DNA of 13,540 nucleotides from Lachnospiraceae bacterium UBA1251 (GTDB lineage Bacteria > Bacillota > Clostridia > Lachnospirales > Lachnospiraceae): NCBI GenBank assembly GCA_002308255.1, contig DBVZ01000105.1, positions 1-13,540 on the forward strand, written 5' to 3'. Each line of letters begins with the position of its first letter. Position 1 is the stretch's first letter. Positions 7,508-13,540 of this stretch are shown piece after piece. The position numbers and the translations under genes were made by a program. A model generated the notes under the pieces. It was not told the origin of the DNA. It made no database searches and worked only from the letters and a program-made list of their open reading frames with translations.

Positions 7508-8131
7508 ATGGATTTTACACAGAACACCTGCAGAGAATTTGTGTCGGTTCTCGCTTCGAACGCGCCTGTTCCGGGCGGCGGCGGTGCGGCAGCCCTTGTC
7601 GGAGCGATCGGAACGGCGCTCGGCAACATGGTCGGTTCCCTGACGGTCGGGAAGAAACGATACGCTGACGTGGAAGAAGAGATCGTCGCGCTGAAAGCGA
7701 AATGCGACGCTCTTCAGACGGAACTTCTCGATCAGGTCCCGGCGGACGCGGAAGGCTTTGAACCGCTCGCGAAAGCGTACGGGATCCCGAAGGACGATCC
7801 GAACCGCGATGAGATCCTCGAAAATGCCACCAAGACAGCATGCGCGGTCCCGGTCAGGATCATGGAGCTTTGCTGCGAGGGCATTGAAGCGGCGAAGACA
7901 TTTGCCGAGAAGGGCTCGAAACTGGCAGTATCCGATGCGGGATGCGGGGCAGTATGCCTGAAGGCAGCGCTGCAGGCGGCTTCCCTCAACGTGTACATCA
8001 ATACGAAATCGCTGAAAGACCGGGAATACGCGGAAGCACTGAATGCGAAGTGCGAGGAAATGATCCGCGTATACGGTGCCGCCGCGGATGAGGTCTATGC
8101 GTTATGCCGCGCGAAATTCCTTGGAATTTAA
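7508..8131 (+). CDS. fchA: Methenyl-THF cyclohydrolase FchA (cyclodeaminase/cyclohydrolase family), copy 1
   Basis: A 207-residue, all-helical protein of the formimidoyl-THF cyclodeaminase/cyclohydrolase family. The hallmark is the N-terminal VPGGGGAAALVGA (21-33), followed by GNMVGSLTVGKKRYADVEEE; the second half has the SDAGCGA and AASLNVYINTK stretches. In acetogens that encode it beside folD, the enzyme converts 10-formyl-THF to 5,10-methenyl-THF. No formiminotransferase domain or histidine-degradation gene is present, which supports the one-carbon role. ATG 7508 has GGAGGT at 7495-7500. It is the first gene after an extended -10 promoter, and folD1 begins 16 bases after its stop. Proline codons are 6 CCG and 1 CCT, like the rest of the first part of the window. 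A second copy, roughly half identical by eye, lies at 10902. Confidence 0.88.
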   Translation: MDFTQNTCREFVSVLASNAPVPGGGGAAALVGAIGTALGNMVGSLTVGKKRYADVEEEIVALKAKCDALQTELLDQVPADAEGFEPLAKAYGIPKDDPNRDEILENATKTACAVPVRIMELCCEGIEAAKTFAEKGSKLAVSDAGCGAVCLKAALQAASLNVYINTKSLKDREYAEALNAKCEEMIRVYGAAADEVYALCRAKFLGI

Positions 8132-8147
8132 GGAAGAAAGGAGAAAA

Positions 8148-9020
8148 ATGGCCAGACAGTTACTCGGAAAAGAAGTCACAGAAGCACTGAACGCGAAACT
8201 GATCGCAAGATGCGAAGCTTTAAAGGAAAAAGGCATTTCCCCGAAGCTCGCGATCGTGAGATGCGGGGAAAACCCGTCCGATATCTCCTATGAAAAAGGC
8301 GCTATGAAGCGCGCGGAGACGATCGGGGTTGAAACCGAAAGAGTACTCCTTCCGGAGGATATTTCCAAGGAAGAGCTGATCGCGGAGATCGAGAAGCTGA
8401 ACGCGGACGACAGCGTCCACGGTGTTCTGCTGTTCAGACCGCTGCCGAAGCATCTGAAACCGTTCCAGACGGAGATCGAAAATACGCTTGCCGCCGCAAA
8501 GGACGTCGACTGCATGACCGATCTCAGCAACGCGGGCGTCTATGAAGGCAAAGAGCTCGGCTTCCCGCCCTGCACGCCGCAGGCCTGCATGGAGATCCTG
8601 GATTATTACGGGATCGAACTGAAGGGCAAAAACGTCTGCGTCATCGGCCGCTCCCTCGTGGTAGGAAAACCGGTCGCCATGATGCTGATGGCAAAACATG
8701 CGACGATCACCGTCTGCCATACCCGTACGGTCAACGTTGAAGAGATCGCGAAGAAAGCGGAGATTATCGTCACTTCCGCCGGCGTTCTGAATTCGCTGAC
8801 GAAAGACTATGTGAGCCCCGGCCAGATCGTGATCGACGTATCCATTAACTGGGATCCGTCCAAAAAAGAGGGCAAGGGCGGCATCGCCGGCGATGCGGTA
8901 TTTGACGAAGTCGAGCCGATCGTCGAAGCGATCACCCCGGTGCCGGGCGGCGTCGGATCCGTGACGACTTCCGTGCTCATCGACCATGTCGTAACGGCGG
9001 CGGAGAGAACGCTCGCGTAA
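8148..9020 (+). CDS. folD: Methylene-THF dehydrogenase FolD, copy 1 (cyclohydrolase residues missing)
   Basis: A 290-residue FolD protein, which interconverts methenyl- and methylene-THF with NAD(P). Visible family motifs: SYEKGAMKRAE (47-57), the KDVD motif (118-121), FPPCTPQACMEIL (139-151), the nucleotide-binding VIGRSLVVGKP (165-175) and ITPVPGGVGSVTTSVL (262-277). Against the Escherichia coli and human bifunctional enzymes, the catalytic Lys of the YxxxK motif aligns with Ala52, and the partner Gln of VQLPLP aligns with Phe96 (LLFRPLP). Asp121 is kept, but the Gly after it is Cys. With fchA directly upstream, this is probably a dehydrogenase only (inference). The start is ATG 8148, with AAAGGAG at 8137-8143; an in-frame ATG at 8076 lies inside fchA1 and lacks a site. 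Proline codons are 13 CCG and 2 CCC. Confidence 0.9.
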   Translation: MARQLLGKEVTEALNAKLIARCEALKEKGISPKLAIVRCGENPSDISYEKGAMKRAETIGVETERVLLPEDISKEELIAEIEKLNADDSVHGVLLFRPLPKHLKPFQTEIENTLAAAKDVDCMTDLSNAGVYEGKELGFPPCTPQACMEILDYYGIELKGKNVCVIGRSLVVGKPVAMMLMAKHATITVCHTRTVNVEEIAKKAEIIVTSAGVLNSLTKDYVSPGQIVIDVSINWDPSKKEGKGGIAGDAVFDEVEPIVEAITPVPGGVGSVTTSVLIDHVVTAAERTLA

Positions 9021-9041
9021 GGGTTTTATTCATGGATTTGC

Positions 9042-9055
9042 CCCGCTTCGGCGGG
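9042..9055 (+). repeat. Small TTCG-loop hairpin between folD1 and fhs
   Basis: CCCGC and GCGGG (9042-9046 with 9051-9055) close on a TTCG loop in the 96-base gap. The stem is only five pairs and no U-run follows, so full termination is unlikely. It may be a processing or partial-termination signal that adjusts fhs expression relative to fchA1-folD1. Confidence 0.4.
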
Positions 9056-9116
9056 CTGATCATAAATAAGTTACCAAAAGCAGCAAAAGTGCTTAATCAG
9101 GAAAGGAGAAACAAAC

Positions 9117-10877
9117 ATGCTGGATCCCGTTCAATACAAAGACTGGCAGATCGCTGAAGATGCAGAAAAGAGACTGCCTTCAGTAGAAGAGTTCCGCAAG
9201 AAAATGGGACTGCTCCCCGAGGAGATCATCCCGTTCGGAAAAACACCGAAGCTGGACTTCCTCAAGATCATGGAGAGACTGAAAGACAAACCGGACGGAA
9301 AATACATTGAAGTCACGGCGATCACCCCGACCCCGCTCGGCGAAGGAAAATCCACCACGTCCCTCGGCCTCATCGAAGGTCTCGGCAAGCTCGGAAAGAA
9401 CGTCGGCGGATGCCTGCGTCAGCCTTCCGGCGGCCCGACCATGAACGTTAAGGGAACCGCGGCCGGCGGCGGAAACGCGCTGCTGATCCCGATGACCGAA
9501 TTCTCGCTCGGCCTTACCGGTGATATCAACGATATCATGAATGCCCACAACCTCGGCATGGTAGCGCTCAACGCGCGTATGCAGCATGAGCGCAACTACG
9601 ATGACGCAAAGCTCGAAGAGATCGGCCTGAAGCGTCTGAATATCGATCCGGACCGTATCGAATGGAATTTCGTTATGGACTTCTGCTGCCAGGCACTCCG
9701 CAACATGGAGATCGGTCTCGGCGAAGGCAAATACGACGGATACAGAATGAAGACCCGCACCAATATCGCGGTTTCTTCCGAACTGATGGCAATCCTCGCC
9801 GTGGCGCGTGACCTTCCGGATCTCCGTGACCGTATCGGCAAGATCGTTATGGCTTACGACAAGGACGGCAATCCCGTCACCGCGGAAGACCTCGAGGTCG
9901 CCGGCGCGATGTGCGCATGGATGCGCAACACCATCAACCCGACCCTCTGCTACACGGTCGAAGGCCAGCCCTGCCTCGTTCATGCAGGCCCGTTCGCGAA
10001 CATCGCCATCGGCCAGAGCTCGATCATCGGCGACCGCCTCGCTCTGAAACTGTTTGACTATCACGTCACAGAGTCCGGCTTCGCAGCGGATATCGGATTT
10101 GAGAAATTCTGGAACGTCAAATGCCGTCTGTCTGGCCTCAAGCCGCACGTTTCGGTCGTCGTCGCGACGATCCGCGCGCTGAAGATGCACGGCGGCGGAC
10201 CGGCTGTCCGTCCGGGACGCCCGCTTCCGAAGGAGTACACGGAGGAGAACCTCGAGCTTCTGGAGAAGGGCTGCGCAAACCTGTTCCACCACGTCAACAA
10301 CGTCAAGAAGTCCGGCATCAAACCGGTCGTCTGCATCAATAAGTTCTACACGGATACCGACGCGGAAGTCGAGCTGATCCGCAGGCTCTGCGCGGAACAG
10401 GGCGTACGCTGCGCGCTGTCCGAGCACTGGCAGTACGGCGGCGAAGGCGCGATCGAACTCGCCAAAGCCGTTATCGACGCCTGCGAAGAAGAGACCGAGA
10501 TCAAGTATCTCTATGATCTTGACACCCCGCTTCGCCAGAGAGTCGAACTCATCGCGAAAGAAGTGTACGGCGCTGACGGCGTAGAGTGGGCACCGCTCGC
10601 GATCGAGAAAGCGGAGCGCTTCGAGAGCGATCCGAAGTACGCAGACTACTGCACGATGATGGTCAAGACGCACCTGTCCCTGTCCGACGACCCGAACGTC
10701 AAGGGCGTCCCGAAGGGCTGGAAGCTGAAAGTCCGCGACATTCTGGAGTATGGCGGAGCGAAATTCCTCTGCCCGATGGCAGGCACCATTTCCATGATGC
10801 CGGGCACCGGCTCCAATCCGGCGTACCGCCGTGTCGACGTCGACACCGAGACCGGCAAGGTCAGCGGCCTGTTCTGA
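9117..10877 (+). CDS. fhs: Formate--tetrahydrofolate ligase Fhs (long form)
   Basis: A 586-residue enzyme that makes 10-formyl-THF from formate, ATP and THF, the entry step of the methyl branch. The P-loop is [12 protein letters not shown] (70-81), followed by [20 protein letters not shown]; later come [29 protein letters not shown] and ALKMHGGGP. The chain ends in the usual GLF. It is about 25-30 residues longer than the Moorella enzyme, and an insert after KMHGGGP ([16 protein letters not shown]) resembles the C1-THF synthase/deltaproteobacterial form, as do RQPS (Moorella has REPS) and KTHLSLS. It is not the Moorella-like short type. ATG 9117 has AAAGGAG at 9102-9108. It follows folD1 after 96 bases and precedes fchA2 by 24 bases. 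Proline codons are mainly CCG, so it belongs with the first codon-use group. Confidence 0.95.
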   Translation: MLDPVQYKDWQIAEDAEKRLPSVEEFRKKMGLLPEEIIPFGKTPKLDFLKIMERLKDKPDGKYIEVTAITPTPLGEGKSTTSLGLIEGLGKLGKNVGGCLRQPSGGPTMNVKGTAAGGGNALLIPMTEFSLGLTGDINDIMNAHNLGMVALNARMQHERNYDDAKLEEIGLKRLNIDPDRIEWNFVMDFCCQALRNMEIGLGEGKYDGYRMKTRTNIAVSSELMAILAVARDLPDLRDRIGKIVMAYDKDGNPVTAEDLEVAGAMCAWMRNTINPTLCYTVEGQPCLVHAGPFANIAIGQSSIIGDRLALKLFDYHVTESGFAADIGFEKFWNVKCRLSGLKPHVSVVVATIRALKMHGGGPAVRPGRPLPKEYTEENLELLEKGCANLFHHVNNVKKSGIKPVVCINKFYTDTDAEVELIRRLCAEQGVRCALSEHWQYGGEGAIELAKAVIDACEEETEIKYLYDLDTPLRQRVELIAKEVYGADGVEWAPLAIEKAERFESDPKYADYCTMMVKTHLSLSDDPNVKGVPKGWKLKVRDILEYGGAKFLCPMAGTISMMPGTGSNPAYRRVDVDTETGKVSGLF

Positions 10878-10901
10878 TATTCGACTGATTGAGGTAAGCT
10901 T

Positions 10902-11534
10902 ATGTCATTTCTTGATAAGAGCATAAATGAGTTTACCGACGTCCTCGCCTCCAAGGCCTCCGTGCCCGGAGGCGGGGGTGCGTCGGCGCTTGTGGGCGCG
11001 GTAGGCGTAGCCCTCGGATCCATGGTCGGCGCGCTGACCGTCGGCAAGAAAAAATATGCCGACGTTGAGGCGGAGATCATCGAGCTTATGAAGAAGGCGG
11101 AAGAGGTCCGCGCAGCCATGCTCAGGCAGATAGACGAGGACGCGGTCGTTTTCGAGCCCCTGTCCAAAGCCTACGGCCTGCCCAAGGACACCGAGGAGCA
11201 GAAGGCCGAGAAGGCCCGCATTATGGAAAAGTGCCTGCGCGACGCCTGCTCCGTCCCCATGGAGATCATGGTGAAGTGCTGCGAGGGCATTGAACTGCAG
11301 AAGGAATTTGCCGCCAAGGGCAGCACGCTCGCTCTTTCCGACGCCGGCGTGGGAGCCGCTTTCTGCCGCGCCGCTCTTCAGGGCGCGAGCCTGAACGTGT
11401 TCATCAACACCAAGGCGATGACCGACAGAGAGTACGCGGAAGAGCTCAACAAAAAAGCACTTGCCATGCTGGATAAGTACGTTCCCGAAGCGGACGCGAT
11501 CTTTGAAAGCGTATTCGGCAGACTGAAAGCGTAA
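10902..11534 (+). CDS. fchA: Methenyl-THF cyclohydrolase FchA, copy 2
   Basis: A 210-residue paralogue of the gene at 7508, with the same VPGGGGASALVGA (21-33), TVGKKKYADVE, FEPLSKAYGLPKD and ASLNVFINTK landmarks. The expected reaction is formyl-THF to methenyl-THF. ATG 10902 has GAGGT at 10891-10895; folD2 begins 14 bases after its stop, repeating the fchA-folD order seen upstream. Codon use differs sharply from copy 1: all five prolines are CCC, and GCC becomes common for alanine. It is therefore unlikely to be a recent local duplicate and more likely came from another genome or evolved long apart. It may serve the neighbouring demethylation genes, running the folate pathway toward formate or CO2 (inference). 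Confidence 0.87.
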   Translation: MSFLDKSINEFTDVLASKASVPGGGGASALVGAVGVALGSMVGALTVGKKKYADVEAEIIELMKKAEEVRAAMLRQIDEDAVVFEPLSKAYGLPKDTEEQKAEKARIMEKCLRDACSVPMEIMVKCCEGIELQKEFAAKGSTLALSDAGVGAAFCRAALQGASLNVFINTKAMTDREYAEELNKKALAMLDKYVPEADAIFESVFGRLKA

Positions 11535-11548
11535 AGGAGTTTGTAGCA

Positions 11549-12400
11549 ATGGCTGAGATACTCAAGGGCAAAGAAGTCGTAGCCGCGATGAAGGAAAAAA
11601 TGATCGCCGACGTGGAAGCTCTGCAGGCAAAGGGCGTTCAGCCCACGCTCGCTATCGTCCGCGTAGGCGAGAGAGGCGACGACATCAGTTACGAAAAAGG
11701 TGCCATGACCCGCTGCAAGGGCATCGGCGTCGAAGTGAAAAACTTCGTTCTGCCCGCCGACGCGACGCAGGAAGAGCTGGTCAAGGTCATCGACGAGGTG
11801 AACGCCGACAGCTCCATTCACGGCTGCCTGCTGTTCAGACCGCTTCCCAAGCATATCGACGAGAATTTCGTCCGCAACAGACTCGCCCCGGAAAAGGACG
11901 TGGACGGCATAACGGACCTGAGCATGGCCGGCACCTATGCCTGCACCGAGCTGGGTTATCCCCCCTGCACGCCTACCGCCTGCATGGAGATCCTTGATCA
12001 TTTCGGCATCGATCTTACCGGCAAAAAGGTGGTCGTGATTGGCCGCAGCCTCGTCGTGGGCAAGCCCGCCGCGATCATGGCGATACGCAAGAACGGCACC
12101 GTTACCGTATGCCATACCAAGACCAAGGACATGGCCGCCGTCTGCCGTGAGGCCGATATAGTTATCGCCTGCGCGGGCAAGGCCGGCGTGGTAGGCGAGG
12201 GCTTCTTCAAGGCGGGCCAGATAGTTATCGACGTGGGCATCAACTTCGACGAGGAAGGCAACATGAAGGGCGACGTCGATTTCGAGGCCGCTGAGCCCGT
12301 AGTCGCCGCCATCACCCCCGTGCCCGGCGGAGTCGGCACCGTCACCACCAGCGTGCTTGTAAAGCACGTTATCGAGGCGGCAAAGAAGACCGTAAAATAA
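11549..12400 (+). CDS. folD: Methylene-THF dehydrogenase FolD, copy 2 (cyclohydrolase residues missing)
   Basis: A 283-residue FolD paralogue with SYEKGAMTRCK (47-57), EKDVDGITD (115-123), YPPCTPTACMEIL (137-149), VIGRSLVVGKP (163-173) and ITPVPGGVGTVTTSVL near the end. As in copy 1, the YxxxK catalytic Lys position is Ala52 and the Gln of VQLPLP is Phe96; position 54 is Thr here, where copy 1 has Lys. The Asp-Gly of KDVDG is intact. It is probably a dehydrogenase working with FchA2. ATG 11549 has TAAAGGAG at 11532-11539, overlapping the fchA2 stop. Proline codons are 9 CCC, 2 CCG and 1 CCT, and five in-frame ATA codons occur, against none in folD1. A weak terminator and a new promoter follow. 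Confidence 0.89.
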   Translation: MAEILKGKEVVAAMKEKMIADVEALQAKGVQPTLAIVRVGERGDDISYEKGAMTRCKGIGVEVKNFVLPADATQEELVKVIDEVNADSSIHGCLLFRPLPKHIDENFVRNRLAPEKDVDGITDLSMAGTYACTELGYPPCTPTACMEILDHFGIDLTGKKVVVIGRSLVVGKPAAIMAIRKNGTVTVCHTKTKDMAAVCREADIVIACAGKAGVVGEGFFKAGQIVIDVGINFDEEGNMKGDVDFEAAEPVVAAITPVPGGVGTVTTSVLVKHVIEAAKKTVK

Positions 12401-12403
12401 AAA

Positions 12404-12437
12404 CCTTTTCCCAACGGAAAATTTCTGTTGTTTATTT
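12404..12437 (+). terminator. Probable weak terminator after folD2
   Basis: TTTTCC (12406-12411) pairs with GGAAAA (12416-12421) around a CAAC loop, and a T-rich stretch (TTTCTGTTGTTTATTTG) follows. The stem is short and AU-rich, so termination may be partial. The T-rich tail overlaps the -35 region of the next promoter. Confidence 0.45.
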
Positions 12438-12456
12438 GCGCTTTCTTTGATATAAT
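12428..12456 (+). promoter_or_regulatory. Extended -10 promoter for the methyltransferase/corrinoid protein genes
   Basis: A perfect TATAAT (12451-12456) is preceded by TGA, making an extended -10 element, and TTGTTT (12428-12433) lies 17 bases upstream as a weak -35. Transcription should start near 12463, leaving a leader of about 70 bases. The demethylation genes can thus be expressed independently of the fchA-folD genes upstream. Confidence 0.72.
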
Positions 12457-12475
12457 CACTTAAGGAAGCGCAGAC

Positions 12476-12490
12476 GCCGCGCGCAGCGGC
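12476..12490 (+). repeat. GC-rich leader hairpin upstream of the MT2 gene
   Basis: GCCGC and GCGGC pair around GCGCA in an otherwise AT-rich leader, a short distance after the predicted transcription start and about 40 bases before the ATG. It could protect the 5' end of the mRNA or take part in regulation; I see no known riboswitch core around it. Confidence 0.4.
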
Positions 12491-12531
12491 ATATGAACAG
12501 GTAATTTCAACATCAGAGAGGATTTTTCAAA

Positions 12532-13344
12532 ATGATCATTATCGCCGAAAAGATCAACGGATCCATTCCCTCCGTGGCAAAAGCGATCGCCGAGAAGGAC
12601 GAAGCCTTCCTGCGTGATCTTGCCGTAAGACAGTCCGAAGCCGGCGCTACTTTCATCGACGTCTGCTCCTCTGTCGCTCCCGAGGTGGAATTCGACACCA
12701 TGCGCTGGATGCTGGATCTTGTCCAGGACGCCACCGATACCCCCATCAGCGTCGACAGCCCCAACGCGGAGTGCCTCGTGCAGCTTCTGCCCTACGTCAA
12801 GAAGCCCGGTCTTGTCAACTCCGTCTCCGGCGAGGGCAACAAGATCGACCTCGTTTTCCCCGCGATAGCCGACACCAAGTGGGAAGTCATGGCCCTGCTC
12901 AGCGACGACACCGGCATACCCAAGTCCGCCGCGGACCGTCTGAGAGTTTTCGATAAAATCATGGCCGAGGCCGAGAAGTACGGCATCGCTCCCAACAGGA
13001 TCCATATCGATCCCCTGGTCGAGATGCTCTGCACCTCCGAGGACGGCATAGCCATGGTCATCGAGGTCATCACCTCCATCAAGAAGAGATATCCCACCAT
13101 CCACATCAGCGGCGCGGTCAGCAACATTTCCTTCAACCTGCCCGCCCGTAAGCTGGTCAACATCGGCTTTGTCGTGCTTGCCATGAACGCCGGTATGGAC
13201 AGCGCAATTTTCGATCCGCTGGACAAGCAGCTTCTCGGCGTTATTTACGCCACCGAGGCTCTGCTCGGCATGGACGATTTCTGCATGGAGTATATCACTG
13301 CGTTCAGAGAGGAAAGGATCGCAGCGGTAAATAAAAAGAAATAA
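12532..13344 (+). CDS. Methyl-THF:corrinoid protein methyltransferase, MT2 type (MtvA/MtgA/MtqA-like)
   Basis: A 270-residue pterin-binding TIM-barrel protein beginning MIIIAEKINGSIPSV, related to AcsE. The folate-binding residues are all present: Asp75 (SVDSPN), Asn96 (LVNSVSG), Asp160 (HIDPLV) and Asn198 (AVSNISF). It is followed by a small corrinoid protein gene, the typical pairing of methyl-donor demethylation systems in which MT2 moves the methyl group from the corrinoid protein to THF. It is thus more likely an MtvA/MtgA/MtqA-type enzyme than a second AcsE, which would act on the large AcsCD protein. The substrate (an aromatic O-methyl, a betaine, another amine) cannot be told because the substrate-specific MT1 is not in view. 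ATG 12532 has GAGAGG at 12516-12521 and its own promoter. Twelve of 13 prolines are CCC. Confidence 0.82.
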   Translation: MIIIAEKINGSIPSVAKAIAEKDEAFLRDLAVRQSEAGATFIDVCSSVAPEVEFDTMRWMLDLVQDATDTPISVDSPNAECLVQLLPYVKKPGLVNSVSGEGNKIDLVFPAIADTKWEVMALLSDDTGIPKSAADRLRVFDKIMAEAEKYGIAPNRIHIDPLVEMLCTSEDGIAMVIEVITSIKKRYPTIHISGAVSNISFNLPARKLVNIGFVVLAMNAGMDSAIFDPLDKQLLGVIYATEALLGMDDFCMEYITAFREERIAAVNKKK

Positions 13345-13403
13345 AAAAGAGAAAAAAGAGCAAAGCAAATTAAGGAGAAATATTTTTACAGGAGGAATTT
13401 TTC

Positions 13404-13540
13404 ATGTCTAAGATCGAAGAAGTCGCAGCTGCAGTAGAAAAAGGCAAGGTTAAGATCGTTGCGGGTCTGGTTCAGGAAGCTCTTGATGAGGGCGCTTCCG
13501 CCGCCGAGATCCTTAACACCGGCATGATCGGCGCCATGGC
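13404..13540 (+). CDS. Corrinoid protein of a methyltransferase system, N-terminal part (cut by window end)
   Basis: Only 45 codons are visible. They begin MSKIEEVAAAVEKGK and continue with VQEALDEGASAAEILNTGM, the helical cap (B12-binding domain 1) of small corrinoid proteins such as MtvC, MtgC, MtbC and MttC. In that family the cap is followed by a cobalamin-binding domain with the DxHxxG motif, here outside the window. It would carry the methyl group between a substrate-specific MT1 and the MT2 encoded just upstream. ATG 13404 has a very strong AGGAGG at 13390-13395; another AAGGAG lies at about 13371-13376, with no usable start codon after it. The 59-base gap after MT2 is A-rich and has no terminator, so the two genes are co-transcribed. 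Confidence 0.85.
   Translation, partial: MSKIEEVAAAVEKGKVKIVAGLVQEALDEGASAAEILNTGMIGAM

Noticed and set aside
7508..8131. FchA as a histidine-degradation enzyme (formimidoyl-THF cyclodeaminase)
   Set aside because: No formiminotransferase domain or hut genes are present; the folD and fhs neighbours point to methenyl-THF cyclohydrolase.
8076..8150. Upstream ATG giving a longer FolD1
   Set aside because: The extra 24 residues overlap fchA1, have no ribosome binding site and do not look like FolD; ATG 8148 has AAAGGAG at good distance.
9042..9055. Hairpin between folD1 and fhs as a true terminator
   Set aside because: Only five stem pairs and no U-tract; fhs most likely remains in the same operon.
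9180..10673. Minus-strand ORF of 497 codons opposite fhs
   Set aside because: It lies wholly inside the unmistakable fhs gene; it arises from the GC-rich third positions and shows no recognisable domain or motif.
10896..10901. HindIII site (AAGCTT) right at the codon-usage break, suggesting a cloning joint
   Set aside because: A single six-base site is expected by chance; the ribosome binding site and start codon around it form a natural-looking intergenic region.

Overview
This window looks like part of the chromosome of an acetogenic Clostridia-type Firmicute. The evidence is the gene content (methyl branch of the Wood-Ljungdahl pathway plus corrinoid-protein machinery), the strong AGGAGG-type ribosome binding sites, short intergenic gaps and same-strand layout. 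The DNA is moderately GC-rich with GC-rich third positions. I cannot name a species. Every real gene is on the + strand; the long minus-strand ORFs are shadows of GC-rich coding DNA.

Layout. (A) 1-768 is the 3' part of acsE, the methyl-THF:corrinoid/iron-sulfur protein methyltransferase, closed by a TTCG-loop terminator at 786-814. (B) 1111-7398 is a probable operon: a MetV-RnfC2 fusion protein (starting at TTG, not at the upstream ATG), a separate metV, metF, a RACo-type corrinoid reductive activator and a DUF3786 protein. A strong hairpin and a possible 25-codon leader ORF lie between metF and the RACo gene. (C) 7508-12400, behind a good extended -10 promoter, carries fchA1-folD1-fhs followed by a second fchA2-folD2 pair. 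(D) 12532 to the window end, behind its own extended -10 promoter, encodes a THF-dependent methyltransferase of the MT2 type and the start of a corrinoid protein. This is two components of a methyl-donor demethylation system whose substrate-specific MT1 is not in view.

How they fit. Fhs makes formyl-THF from formate, FchA makes methenyl-THF, FolD makes methylene-THF, and MetF-MetV-RnfC2 makes methyl-THF. AcsE passes the methyl group to the corrinoid/iron-sulfur protein for acetyl-CoA synthesis. RACo restores that corrinoid to Co(I) when it is oxidised. The MT2/corrinoid pair would feed methyl groups from an outside donor into the same methyl-THF pool.

Most interesting points. (1) Codon usage changes abruptly between fhs and fchA2: proline goes from almost all CCG to almost all CCC, and ATA isoleucine codons appear. 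This suggests that the second fchA-folD pair and the MT2/corrinoid genes came from a different source. (2) Both FolD proteins lack the Lys and Gln that the classical bifunctional enzyme needs for cyclohydrolase activity, as expected if FchA has taken over that step. (3) A MetV domain is fused to RnfC2 next to a free-standing MetV. (4) An uncharacterised DUF3786 gene follows the corrinoid activator. No mobile element, tRNA, rRNA or CRISPR array was seen.
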